A stretch of 64,000 nt of DNA from Burkholderia sp052045245. GTDB taxonomy: Bacteria; Pseudomonadota; Gammaproteobacteria; Burkholderiales; Burkholderiaceae. This document shows positions 45,318-55,501 of this stretch, piece after piece. The position numbers were made by a program, and so were the translations under genes. The number at the start of each line of letters is the position of its first letter. The first letter of the stretch is position 1. Location of the stretch: NCBI RefSeq assembly GCF_052045245.1, contig NZ_JBQEON010000011.1:62001-126000 (forward strand). The letters run 5' to 3'. The notes below the pieces were generated by a model that saw only the letters and a program-made list of their open reading frames with translations, was not told the DNA's origin and ran no database searches.

Positions 45318-45929
45318 TTACATCATCTTGCCGCGCGAGCGTTCGGCACGCGCCGCATCGGCGGCCGACTCGACCTTCTTCACTTCCTCCGGCGGCGGCA
45401 GCACGGCCTTGAAGCCCATCGACTCGATCCACATCTCGCGCGCCCAGCCGCGGGTGTGATAGAGGTGATGGTCCTCGTCGGCCTCGACCTCGTCGTGCGC
45501 GGCCTTCAGCGCCTTCGCCGCGTCGCCGGCCGGCAACTGGTCCGCGGCATAGCCGATCAGCTCCCAGTTCAGGTGATCCTTGGTCTCGGCGAGCACCACG
45601 CATTCGGCCGCGACGACCTGCGCGACGGCCGGGTCAGCCTGCTTCTTCGCCTGCTCGATCACCTGGACGAGCGACTTGCCGGTCGCCGCGACCGCCGCGC
45701 GCCCCGGCGACTGCGCGTTCGGATCGAGGCCGAGCGTGTCGAATACCTGGCGCAGGACTTCCTGGTGATGCATCGTTTCGCGGTGGTACTTCTCCCATTC
45801 CTTGTGCAAGTCCTCGTCGGTCGCGCACTGGATCGCGGCTTCGTAGATCTTCGCGCCGCCAAGCTCGGTCTCGTAAGCCTGGCAGAGCAGTTCGAGGATG
45901 CCTTCGTGCTTCGATTGCCGTTGGGCCAT
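45318..45929 (-). CDS. Ferritin-like domain protein
   Basis: The 203-residue protein is a four-helix ferritin-like protein. It has ELLCQAYETELGGAKIYEAAI and WEKYHRETMHHQEVL early on, and ETKDHLNWELI plus HDEVEADEDHHLYH later, giving the Glu and His pairs of a di-iron site. Likely role: iron or peroxide handling under stress. The start at 45929 follows GAGAGGCAGTC. Confidence 0.82.
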   Translation of the reverse strand: MAQRQSKHEGILELLCQAYETELGGAKIYEAAIQCATDEDLHKEWEKYHRETMHHQEVLRQVFDTLGLDPNAQSPGRAAVAATGKSLVQVIEQAKKQADPAVAQVVAAECVVLAETKDHLNWELIGYAADQLPAGDAAKALKAAHDEVEADEDHHLYHTRGWAREMWIESMGFKAVLPPPEEVKKVESAADAARAERSRGKMM

Positions 45930-45941
45930 GACTGCCTCTCC

Positions 45942-45966
45942 AAAAAAAGCGGGCCGCACGCGGCCC
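45942..45966 (-). terminator. Rho-independent terminator after the DUF4142 gene
   Basis: On the minus strand GGGCCGC-GT-GCGGCCC is followed by GC and seven T. It separates the DUF4142 gene from the ferritin-like gene. Confidence 0.85.
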
Positions 45967-45987
45967 TGGGGTTGAACCGGGCGCGCG

Positions 45988-46599
45988 TTACCGCGCGCCC
46001 ACCTTGCGCTGGAGCGCCTCCGCCATGCTCAGGTGATGCCTGAGCGTCGGCAGCGTGGATTGCGCGAACGCGCGCAACTGCGGATCCTTGCCGTCGCGCG
46101 CTTCGCCTTCGAACAGCGCGACCGCCTGCTTGTGCGCGTCCGGGCCGACCGCCGCGACATACGCGGTGTCGAAGTCGCGACCGCGCTTGCCGCGCAGCGC
46201 CTCGACGTCCGGGTCCGAGATCTGGTCGACCTGCGGCTTCATGCCCTTGCGCGCGGCGAGCTGGGTGAGCGTCTCGTTCGCCTTGCCGTGGTCGGCCACC
46301 ATGCGTCGCGCGAATGCGCGCACCTCCGCCGACTGCGCCTGCTTCAGCGCGAGCTGGCTCGCCTGCACTTCGGCCTTGCCGGCCAGCGCGGCCTTGTCGA
46401 TGAATTCCGCGTCGCCGCTCTGCGGCGCCTTCGCGATGCCCGGGTCGCCCATGGCGGCGCCCGACGACGGGTTGATCACGCCGCCGGGCACGTGCGAATT
46501 CGATGCGGGCGGCTCGCTCGGCATCTGGGCCAGCGCGCCGCCCGACACCGCGAGTACGCCCGCGGCGAGCGCCGCGAGCGTCCAGTTGGGTTGTTTCAT
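45988..46599 (-). CDS. DUF4142 secreted protein
   Basis: The 203-residue protein has a signal peptide (LAALAAGVLAVSGGALAQ) and the DUF4142 helical domain from about 63: DAEFIDKAALAGKAEVQASQ, FARRMVADHGKAN, and a final helix HHLSMAEALQRKV. The family is periplasmic, ferritin-like in fold and of unknown function, common in soil bacteria. GGAGAACGCGC precedes the ATG. Confidence 0.9.
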   Translation of the reverse strand: MKQPNWTLAALAAGVLAVSGGALAQMPSEPPASNSHVPGGVINPSSGAAMGDPGIAKAPQSGDAEFIDKAALAGKAEVQASQLALKQAQSAEVRAFARRMVADHGKANETLTQLAARKGMKPQVDQISDPDVEALRGKRGRDFDTAYVAAVGPDAHKQAVALFEGEARDGKDPQLRAFAQSTLPTLRHHLSMAEALQRKVGAR

Positions 46600-46627
46600 G
46601 CGCGTTCTCCTTCGGTGGATGGGGCGG

Positions 46628-47485
46628 TCAGCCGCCAACGATCGAGCCGCCGTTCGGATGCAGGGTCTGTCCGGTCATGTAGCTCGCGCCGTCGGACGCG
46701 AGCAGCACGTAGCAACCGATCAGCTCGTCCGGCTGCCCCGGCCGCTTGAGCGGCACGTTCGCGCCGAACGTCGACACCTGTTCGGCGGTGAAGGTGGACG
46801 GGATCAGCGGCGTCCAGATCGGCCCCGGCGCGACGGCGTTCACGCGGATGTCGCGCTCGGCCAGCTCGATCGACAGCGAACGGGTGAGCGCGACGATCGC
46901 GCCCTTGGTCGCCGAGTAGTCGGGCAGTTTCGGGCTGCCGTGATACGCGGTCACCGACGCGGTATTGACGATGCGCCCGCCGTGCTTCATGTGCGGCAGC
47001 GCGGCCTGCGTGCAGAAAAACATCCCGTACAGGTTGGTGCGGAACGTGCGCTCGAGCTGGGGTTCGGTCACGTCCTCGATGCCGGGTTGCGGATGCTGTT
47101 CGCCCGCGTTGTTGACCAGCACGTCGAGCCGGCCGAGCCGCTCGACCGTGCGCGCGACCGCATCGCGCGCCTGCCGGCGGTCGCCGACGTCGCATGCGAT
47201 GGCTTCGCAGCGCCGGCCGGCCTGCTCGATCAGCCGCTTCGTCTGCGCGGCATCGTCCGATTCGTTCAGGTAGACGATCGCGACGTCCGCGCCTTCCTTC
47301 GCGAAACCGATCGCGACCGCGCGGCCGATCCCGCTGTCGCCGCCCGTCACAAGCGCGACCTTGCCGGCCAGCTTGCCGCTGCCGACGTAATCGGCCGCTT
47401 CGTCGCGCGGCTTCGGATGCATGGCCCGCTCGCTGCCTGGCTGATGCGTCTGCTTCTGGGGCGGCGGGGTCTTCGCGGTGGTCAT
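46628..47485 (-). CDS. SDR-family oxidoreductase (YghA/YhdG-like)
   Basis: The 285-residue protein has the NAD(P) motif TGGDSGIGRAV near 47, NNAG near 126 and the catalytic YSATK near 196. The preamble of about 38 residues (KPRDEAADYVGSGKLAGKVA) is typical of the stress-associated YghA group. Substrate unknown. AGGAGG precedes ATG 47485. Confidence 0.9.
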   Translation of the reverse strand: MTTAKTPPPQKQTHQPGSERAMHPKPRDEAADYVGSGKLAGKVALVTGGDSGIGRAVAIGFAKEGADVAIVYLNESDDAAQTKRLIEQAGRRCEAIACDVGDRRQARDAVARTVERLGRLDVLVNNAGEQHPQPGIEDVTEPQLERTFRTNLYGMFFCTQAALPHMKHGGRIVNTASVTAYHGSPKLPDYSATKGAIVALTRSLSIELAERDIRVNAVAPGPIWTPLIPSTFTAEQVSTFGANVPLKRPGQPDELIGCYVLLASDGASYMTGQTLHPNGGSIVGG

Positions 47486-47639
47486 GGGTTCCTCCTTGAG
47501 CGGGTGCCGGCGATGCCGCGCAAGCGGCATGCCGCGCACAGCGCACCGGCTGGCATGCGTCGACGCGGGCCGGGCCGCGCACGGCGTTGCAAGCCCGTGC
47601 AGAAACGGCGTGCCCGGCGGGCGTGCTTAGCGGGCATGC

Positions 47640-48206
47640 TCAGCGCGGGCGGCCCTGCGTGGTGCCGTCCGGCCGGCGCACCGGATCGAAGTCGCGCCAT
47701 TCGCCGTCCTGCCAGTCGCCTTCGACGCGCTCGATCGATTCCGCGCCGGTCGCGCGCAGCACGTCTTCCGCGGTGGCCGCGGTCGTCGCCGTCACGCGCG
47801 CGGCCAGGATCACGCCGGATTCGCTGTGCGCCAGCGTGCCCTTGCCCTCGGCCTGCTCGCCGCGCATCCGGCCGAGCGCGCCGCCGAATGCGCCGAGATA
47901 CGCGCCCGCCAGCGCGCCGGCGGCCGGCACGAACCAGTAGCGCAAGCCGAGCGCATAGACCACCAGCCCGACGATCACGCCGATCAGCAGCCCGCGCAGC
48001 GCGCCGACCATCGCGCCACGGCCGCCCGGCTTCGCCGCGGTGTCGGCATACACGTCGCCGCCGATCGGAAAGCGCGCGTGCTGGCCGCCCGGGTTGAGGA
48101 AAAAGATCGACACGTCATCCGGGCCGAACGCGCGCTCGTAAAGGTGGCGCGCCCCACCTTCCGCTTCATCGAACGTCGTGAAGCGGCCTGCGACGATCAT
48201 CGCCAT
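47640..48206 (-). CDS. Membrane protein with glycine-zipper segments
   Basis: The 188-residue protein starts MAMIVAGRFTTFDEAEGGA, a fold seen in general-stress-type proteins. It has two Gly-rich membrane stretches at about 65-110 (LLIGVIVGLVVYALGL, GALAGAYLGAFGGALG) and an acidic soluble end. Start 48206 is chosen over the in-frame ATG at 48212 because GAGGAG lies seven bases before it. Function unknown. Confidence 0.75.
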   Translation of the reverse strand: MAMIVAGRFTTFDEAEGGARHLYERAFGPDDVSIFFLNPGGQHARFPIGGDVYADTAAKPGGRGAMVGALRGLLIGVIVGLVVYALGLRYWFVPAAGALAGAYLGAFGGALGRMRGEQAEGKGTLAHSESGVILAARVTATTAATAEDVLRATGAESIERVEGDWQDGEWRDFDPVRRPDGTTQGRPR

Positions 48207-48276
48207 GCTCATGCTCCTCGTGACGGTGACGCGCCGCGCACGCGGTGGCGCGTGCGGCGCGACGCGACGGCGGCGC

Positions 48277-48576
48277 TCACATCAGCCGCCCGAGTTCCTT
48301 CGATACCGAGGCCGGCGTGGCGTATTCGCGATCGGGAATCTGCCGGAGCATGTCGAGCACGCCCGGATCGGCATGCGCGCGCTCCGCGCACTGGACGACC
48401 TCCGACTTGCTGGCCGGATAGTCCATCCCCTTCAGCGCCTTCTGCACGTCGACCGGGCTTGGCGCCTTGCCGTGCCCCGTCTGGTGGCCGCCCTTGTCGT
48501 GGTCCTGCTGGATCCGCTCGCCTTCGTTCGCGCGCGAGTGGCTGTATTCGTGGCCCGTATGTTGTCGGGATGACAT
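48277..48576 (-). CDS. DUF2795 protein
   Basis: The 99-residue protein has a hydrophilic His/Gly/Gln-rich start and a DUF2795 domain from about 45: VDVQKALKGMDYPASKSEVV, then LDMLRQIPDREYATPASVSK. Function unknown. AAGGAGG precedes ATG 48576. It is one of a same-strand set of stress-type genes here. Confidence 0.88.
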   Translation of the reverse strand: MSSRQHTGHEYSHSRANEGERIQQDHDKGGHQTGHGKAPSPVDVQKALKGMDYPASKSEVVQCAERAHADPGVLDMLRQIPDREYATPASVSKELGRLM

Positions 48577-48615
48577 AAAAAACCTCCTTCGATCGAACAA
48601 CGAAAATGCGCATGC

Positions 48616-49644
48616 TCAGGCGGACGGGCGGCGCGCCCGCGCCAGTGCGGCCACGACCAGCGCCGCCGCGCCCAGCGCGACCGCGCCCGCGACCTTCGGC
48701 CGCTGCACCACCGCGTTGTACGCGCAACCGCGCAGCACCGGCCCGTCCATGCCTTCGCGCTCGTGCAGCGCGTGGCGCGACTCGTACAGCGCGTTGTCGT
48801 CGCGCGGCCGCGCGGGGCGCACCGTGCGCTGGCCGCGCGAGAACAGCGTGGCCGCGACGCGATCGAACAGCCGCGGCGCGTGATACGCGCCGGCCGACGC
48901 GAGCTTCGCGGCGCCGCCGACGAACAGCGTGCGGCGCGGATGCGCGGCCGCGAACAGGATCGCGTCGGCGACGAGGTCGGGGTCGTAGATCGGCGGCGGC
49001 AGCTTCGCCTCGACGTTCATGTAGTTCTTCGCGTGCATCACGAACATCGTGTCGATCGCGGCCGGCTTGATCAGCGTGACGGACACGGGCAAATGGTCCG
49101 ACTCCAGTTCGAGCCGCAGCGAATCGGTGAAGCCCTTCACCGCATGCTTCGATGCCACGTAAGCGCTTTGCAGCGGCACCGGCGCATCGGACGCTTCGCT
49201 GCCCATGTTGATGATCGCGCCGCCGTGGAAATCGCCCTTGCGCCGGAAATGATCCGATGCGACGAGCGAGCCGTGCACGACGCCCCAGTAGTTGGTGTCG
49301 AACAGCCGGCGCTGATCCTCGAGCGGCACCGCGGCCGCCGTGCCGAAGATCGACACGCCCGCGTTGTTGACCCACGTGTCGAAGCCACCATAGGTATCGG
49401 CCGCCGCCGCGGCCGCGCGCTGCAGATCCTCGAGATTGCCGACGTCGCCGGCCACCAGCACCGCAAGGCCGCCGTGCTGGCGGATTTCGTCGCACAGCGT
49501 GTTCAGCGCGTCCTCGTTGCGCGCGAACAGCACCAGCTTCGCGCCGCGCCGTGCCGCCTTGCGCGCGGTGACGAGGCCGATGCCGCTCGTGGCGCCCGTG
49601 ATCACGATCGTCTGCTCGCCGACCGGTTTGAGCATGCAGTTCAT
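48616..49644 (-). CDS. SDR-family oxidoreductase with C-terminal anchor
   Basis: The 342-residue protein has TGATSGIGLVTARKAARRG near 18, NNAG near 94 and YVASK near 160. It is longer than a classical SDR: after about residue 270 come an Arg-rich linker and a C-terminal hydrophobic stretch (VAGAVALGAAALVVAAL) that could anchor it to the membrane. Substrate unknown. GGAG precedes ATG 49644 by six bases. Confidence 0.9.
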   Translation of the reverse strand: MNCMLKPVGEQTIVITGATSGIGLVTARKAARRGAKLVLFARNEDALNTLCDEIRQHGGLAVLVAGDVGNLEDLQRAAAAAADTYGGFDTWVNNAGVSIFGTAAAVPLEDQRRLFDTNYWGVVHGSLVASDHFRRKGDFHGGAIINMGSEASDAPVPLQSAYVASKHAVKGFTDSLRLELESDHLPVSVTLIKPAAIDTMFVMHAKNYMNVEAKLPPPIYDPDLVADAILFAAAHPRRTLFVGGAAKLASAGAYHAPRLFDRVAATLFSRGQRTVRPARPRDDNALYESRHALHEREGMDGPVLRGCAYNAVVQRPKVAGAVALGAAALVVAALARARRPSA

Positions 49645-49670
49645 CACTGGCTCCTTTCGCGAGGCCGCGG

Positions 49671-50087
49671 TTATTTCGGGCGGATGGTCAACTGGTCACG
49701 CACGTCCTGCACGCCGTCGATCTGCCTGACGACGCCGACGGCCTGCGTGCGCTGCTGTTCGTCCGGCACGCTGCCGGTGAGCATCACGATGCCGTGGCGC
49801 GTCTTCACGTGGATATCGCCGGCCGACAGGCCGCTCGTGCCGACCAGTTCGGCCTTGGCCTTGGTCGTGATGGTCGCGTCGCGGATCTTCGTGCCGGTGC
49901 TCGAATGCGTCGACGACAACGACATGGATGACGATGACGATGCCGTGCCGTCGTCGCCTGCGGCGAACACGTTCGGCGCGACCACCGTGCAGGCGGCGGC
50001 CGCGGCGATCGCGATCGCCATCCCGAGACGCGGGGCGCGATGGTGGCGGAATCGCGGTGCGCGGGCTTGCAGCGGGAATACCTTCAT
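49671..50087 (-). CDS. BON-domain secreted protein
   Basis: The 138-residue protein has an N-terminal signal or anchor (GMAIAIAAAAACTVVAPNVF), a Ser-rich linker and one BON domain (about 68-138: IRDATITTKAKAELV, IHVKTRHGIVMLTGSV, VVRQIDGVQDVRDQL). BON proteins such as OsmY are periplasmic and osmotically induced. AAAGGAGGTCACG precedes the ATG. Confidence 0.9.
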   Translation of the reverse strand: MKVFPLQARAPRFRHHRAPRLGMAIAIAAAAACTVVAPNVFAAGDDGTASSSSSMSLSSTHSSTGTKIRDATITTKAKAELVGTSGLSAGDIHVKTRHGIVMLTGSVPDEQQRTQAVGVVRQIDGVQDVRDQLTIRPK

Positions 50088-50329
50088 CGTGACCTCCTTT
50101 CGTGGAACCGGCATGACCGGCAGGTAACCCGGTGGCGCAAGCCGCGTGCCGCGGGCGGCACGCCGCGTGTGCGTGCGGTCCGCCGATCAGACGCCCTTTC
50201 ATCCAACGCGTTGTAATTTTTTCGGCGCACCGGCGGGGTGCCTTCCCCGCAACGCACCGGGTATGACGCTTGCCGAACCGGGACTCAACAGGGGCCCATC
50301 GGCGCGGCCCCGACCTCGGGAGCAACACC

Positions 50330-51242
50330 ATGCAGAGAATCGCGTTGATCAGTGAACATGCGTCGCCGCTGGGGGTGATCGGCGGCGTGGATGCGGGCGG
50401 CCAGAACATCTACGTCGCGAACGTCGCGAAGCAACTGGCCGAGCGCGGCCTCGACGTCGACGTCTACACGCGCTGCGACAATCCGCACCTGCCCGATACC
50501 GTGCAGATCGGCCCGCGCATGCGCGTGATCCACGTGCCGGCCGGGCCGCCTGTCGAGGTACCGAAGGAACGGCTGCTGCCGTACATGCGGGCATTCGCCG
50601 ATCACATGATCGCGCGCATGCGGTGCGAGCCCGACCCGGTCGACGTGATGCACGCGAACTTCTTCATGTCGGGCGACGCCGGGCTGCGCGTGAAGCAGCG
50701 CCTCGGCATTCCGCTCGTCACGACGTTCCATGCGCTCGGCCGCGTGCGCCGGCTGCATCAGGGCGCGGCCGACGGCTTCCCGGACGAGCGCTTCGCGATC
50801 GAGGACACGCTCGCGCGCCGCTCGGACCGGCTGATCGCGGAATGCCCGCAAGACGCGCTCGACCTGAAAACGCACTACCACGCCGACGCCGCGCGCATCG
50901 AGATGCGTGCCGTGCGGGTTCGACGCGCGCGAATTCCGGCCGGTGCCGCGCGTCGATGCGCGCGCGCGGCTCGGCTGGCCGCAGGATGCGTTCGTGGTGC
51001 TGCAGCTCGGCCGTCTCGTGCCGCGCAAGGGCATCGACACGGTGATCGACGCGCTCGCGCGGATGCCGCGCGATCCGGCGCGGCCGACCCGGCTCTATAT
51101 CGTCGGCGGCAGCCACCCGACACCGGACCCGTCACGCGACCCGGAACTCGCGCGGCTCGCCGCGCTCGCGCACGGCGGCCGGCAACCGCCGCACGCCCGT
51201 CGCGACCACGCCGGGCGTACTCGCGCACCGCAAGGAGAACGC
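50330..51242 (+). pseudogene. Glycosyltransferase family 4, frameshifted and 3'-truncated
   Basis: The start is intact (GGGAGCAACACC then ATG 50330), with the GT4 N-terminal fold (GGVDAGGQNIYVANVAKQL, LGIPLVTTFHALG). An extra G near 50905 breaks the frame: expected IEIVPCGFD, found with the shift. The new frame continues correctly (VPCGFDAREFRP, LQLGRLVPRKGIDTVIDAL) to about 51165. There the second half of the protein, with the nucleotide-sugar site, is missing, and an unrelated tail runs in frame into the UXS gene. The enzyme should be inactive. Confidence 0.85.
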
Positions 51243-52301
<1,059 letters not shown>

Positions 52302-52344
52302 CCGGCCGGCACCACCGCGTGCGCCGGCCGGCCCGCAGCGCGCG

Positions 52345-54606
52345 TCAGCCGTCGCGCTGCGTCATGCGCGCGATCCTGTGCGCCAGCTCGCGCACGTCGA
52401 CCGGCTTGCACAGGTAGCCGTCGAAGCCCGCTTCGAGCACGCGGCGCTCGTCGGCGAGGCCCGCGTGCGCGGTCACGGCCAGCACGCGCAAGTCCGGCGG
52501 CGCGGCGCCGTTCGCGCCGCCGCGCCGCAGCGCGTCGAGCAGCCAGAAGCCGTCGCCGTCGGGCATCGCGAGATCGGACAGCACGACGGTGGGCTGCAGG
52601 TCGGCGACGACCGCGAGCGCTTCGCGGCCCGACGCCGCGATCGCGACGGCCGCGCCGCAGGTGGTCAGCGCGGCGGTGAGGCTCGCTCGGGTGGTCGCGT
52701 CGTCGTCGACGATCAGGATGCGCTGCGTGTCGAGCCTCGGCGGAGCGCGCCGGTCGTCGGCCTGCGCGATGCTCCACGCCATCGCGCCCATCGGTTGCCA
52801 GCCGGCCGGCAGCGTGACCGTGAAGGTCGCGCCGCGATTGCGGCCGGCGCTTTCGACCCGCACCTTGCCGCCATGCAGTTCGGCGATGTGGCGCACGATC
52901 GACAGGCCGAGCCCGAGCCCGCGCCGCGACGACGCGGGCGAACCGTCCGCGCGGCGGAACATATCGAACACGTGCGGGATGAACTCGGGCGGGATGCCTT
53001 GCCCGGTATCGGCGACCGTCAGCACCGCATGCGTGTCGTCGCGCGCCAGCGTGACCGTCACGGCCCCGCCGCCCGGCGTGAATTTCAGCGCGTTCGACAC
53101 GAGATTCGACAGCATCTGCCGCAACCGCTCGGCGTCGCCCGACACCACGCAGGCCTGCGCGGCGCAGTCGAATTCGAGCGTGGTGCCGGCCGCCGACGCG
53201 GCCGTCTGGAACGACGCGGTCGCATCGGAGAACAGCCGCACGACCTCGACCGGCATCGCGTCGAGCTGCAGCTTGCCGGTGGCGAGCGACGACGCGTCGA
53301 GAATGTCGCCAACCATCCGCGTGAGCGAGCGCGCGCTGCGGTCGATCGCGTCGATCGCCTGCTGCTGCAGCGCGTCGTCGCGCGAACGGCGCAGCACCTC
53401 GACCCAGCCATAGATCACGTTCAGCGGCGTGCGCAGTTCGTGCGACACGGTCGCGAGCAGTTCGTCCTTCAGGCGGTTCGAGGTATCGGCCTGGTCGCGG
53501 CGGCGCTGCGCACCGCTCTCGCGCAGCGACAGCGACAGCGCGACGCAGCCGCGTGCTTCGCCGCGCACCGGGCACGCCGATGCCGTCGCGCGAAACCGCC
53601 GGCCGTCGCGCCGCACGCACGGCAGCTCGAGCGGGCCGACCGCTTCGCGCATCGCGTCGAACGATTCGGCGAGCGGATTGCGGCGCAGCCAGCGCATCGC
53701 GATCAGCGTTTCGAGCGGACGCCCGCGCGCCTCGGCTTCGTCGTACCCGAAGAGCCGTTGCGCGGCCGGGTTCCAGCTGACGATCCGGCTCTGGCCGTCG
53801 ATCCCGACGAGCGCGTCCGGCGACGCCTCGACCACCGCGCGCTGCAGGCGCGACGCATCGGCAAGCGCGCGCTCCGCGCCGACATCGCGCAGCAGCAGCA
53901 CCGCGCCGTCGCGGTTGCCGTCCGCATCGCCGATCGGCGACGCGACCTCGACGATCGGCATCGGCGCGCCGCCGTCCGCCCCGTGCAGCCAGTGACGGTC
54001 GGACGTCGCGTGCGAGCCGCCGAGTGCGCGGCCGAGCGGGGTCGTCTGCACGCGCCGGCCGTCGCGATCGAACACGCGCAGCACGTCACGCACGGGCCGG
54101 CCCGCCGCATCGTCCGCGCGGCAGCCCGCCAGCTCGGCCGCGATCGCATTCAGGTAAGTCACGTGCCCCTGGGTATCGGTCGCGATCACGCCGTACGGCA
54201 GCGCCTGCAACACGGCGTCGAGCTGCCGCCGCGCGACGGCGTCGCGCCGGCGCGACGCCGCGTTCGTGACCCGTGCGTGGCGCAGCATCGTCGCGACCGC
54301 ACAGACGAGCGCGCCGATCAGCACGAAGGCGCCGAGCCGCACGAGCCGCTCGGACAGCGGGCCGGTATAGGCGTCCGGGTCGGACAGAAACAGCGTCCAG
54401 ACCAGCAAGCCGCTGACCACGGTCGACGCGATCCCGAACAGGAACGACGTCGCCCACGCGGCGAGCGCGAGCACCGGGTAGTACAGGACCAGCGGCAAAT
54501 TCACGCCGCCGAAGCGGATCGCGAGCGCATGCAGCACGGTCGCGATCGCGACCAGCATCGCGGCGGTTGCGTAATTTCCGGCTTTCGGCCGTGCCATTTC
54601 ACTCAT
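52345..54606 (-). CDS. Hybrid sensor histidine kinase/response regulator
   Basis: The 753-residue protein has membrane helices with a DUF4118/KdpD-like pattern (about 15-108), two PAS domains (about 128-245 and 255-365), a HisKA domain with phosphoacceptor His389 in VSHELRTPLN, an HATPase (about 500-615, DTGQGIPPEF, GLGLGLSIV) and a C-terminal receiver (about 632-750, Asp in VLSDLAMPDGDG). AGGAGCG precedes ATG 54606. Signal and target are unknown; it is convergent with the UXS gene. Confidence 0.93.
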   Translation of the reverse strand: MSEMARPKAGNYATAAMLVAIATVLHALAIRFGGVNLPLVLYYPVLALAAWATSFLFGIASTVVSGLLVWTLFLSDPDAYTGPLSERLVRLGAFVLIGALVCAVATMLRHARVTNAASRRRDAVARRQLDAVLQALPYGVIATDTQGHVTYLNAIAAELAGCRADDAAGRPVRDVLRVFDRDGRRVQTTPLGRALGGSHATSDRHWLHGADGGAPMPIVEVASPIGDADGNRDGAVLLLRDVGAERALADASRLQRAVVEASPDALVGIDGQSRIVSWNPAAQRLFGYDEAEARGRPLETLIAMRWLRRNPLAESFDAMREAVGPLELPCVRRDGRRFRATASACPVRGEARGCVALSLSLRESGAQRRRDQADTSNRLKDELLATVSHELRTPLNVIYGWVEVLRRSRDDALQQQAIDAIDRSARSLTRMVGDILDASSLATGKLQLDAMPVEVVRLFSDATASFQTAASAAGTTLEFDCAAQACVVSGDAERLRQMLSNLVSNALKFTPGGGAVTVTLARDDTHAVLTVADTGQGIPPEFIPHVFDMFRRADGSPASSRRGLGLGLSIVRHIAELHGGKVRVESAGRNRGATFTVTLPAGWQPMGAMAWSIAQADDRRAPPRLDTQRILIVDDDATTRASLTAALTTCGAAVAIAASGREALAVVADLQPTVVLSDLAMPDGDGFWLLDALRRGGANGAAPPDLRVLAVTAHAGLADERRVLEAGFDGYLCKPVDVRELAHRIARMTQRDG

Positions 54607-54760
54607 CGAACACGCTCCTGCCGCAGCGCGGGCAACCGCCCGCCAGGGATGCACGAACGGGCATGCCGCATGCTCGTCCGCTCGATTGCCGACCGGCACT
54701 GCCGGCCTGGTCCATTACGCACGTCACGCACGTCACGCCAACCACGGAGACTGCCACGCC

Positions 54761-55501
54761 ATGACCGCCCCGACCCGCTGGCTCGTCATCTCTCCGCATC
54801 TCGACGATGCCGTCTTAGTTGCGGGCGCTTGCTCGCGCAGGCGCCCGGCTCGGTCGTCGTCACGGTGTTCGCCGGGATTCCCGCGCACGGGTCCGCCGCG
54901 CCGCCGTGGGATCGCCGCGCGGGCTTTCGCACCGCCGACGAGGCGGTGCGCACGCGCCGCGACGAAGACCGGCGTGCACTCGCGCGGCTCGACGCGCGGC
55001 CCGTCTGGCTCGATTTCCTCGACGATCAGTACGGCACGCCGGCCGCATCGACGGCGATCGCCGCGCGGCTGGCCGACACGATCGACGCGCACCCGGGCTG
55101 CGGCGTGCTCGCGCCGGCCGGCCTGTTCCATCGCGATCACCTGCAGGTGCAGCAAGCCGCGCTGGCGCTGCTGCGCGACAACGACCGGGCGGGCGGCACC
55201 TCGCGCGTGTGGCGCTTCTACGAGGATGTGCCGTATCGGCGGATCGACGGGCTGATGGTCCGGCGCGTGATCGCGTGGCGCGAGCGCGGCTGGATCGGTC
55301 ATCCGGTCGGCACGCCGGCCGGTGATCGCAGGGATGGCACGGATCGCATGGACGGCGCGAACGACGCGGACGGCTCGGTGGCAAAGGCCGAGGCCGTGGA
55401 CCGCGTATCCGAGCCAGATTGCGCTGTTCGAGCCTCATATGCGCGCCGCTCTCCGTGAACCCGAAACGTACTGGCGGCTCGAATGCGACACGTCCGCGTA
55501 A
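54761..55501 (+). pseudogene. PIG-L/LmbE-family deacetylase with two compensating frameshifts
   Basis: The frame opens with WLVISPHLDDAVL, the PIG-L metal-site motif. A missing G between 54816 and 54817 (expected VLSCGRLLAQAP) shifts it; the bulk continues in another frame (SVVVTVFAGIPAHG, PAGLFHRDHLQVQQAALAL). An extra C near 55401 returns it to the first frame, giving YPSQIALFEPHMR and ending ETYWRLECDTSA at TAA 55499-55501. Repaired, it would be a 246-residue enzyme removing acetyl from an N-acetyl sugar. Either a sequencing artefact or a decaying gene. Confidence 0.82.
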
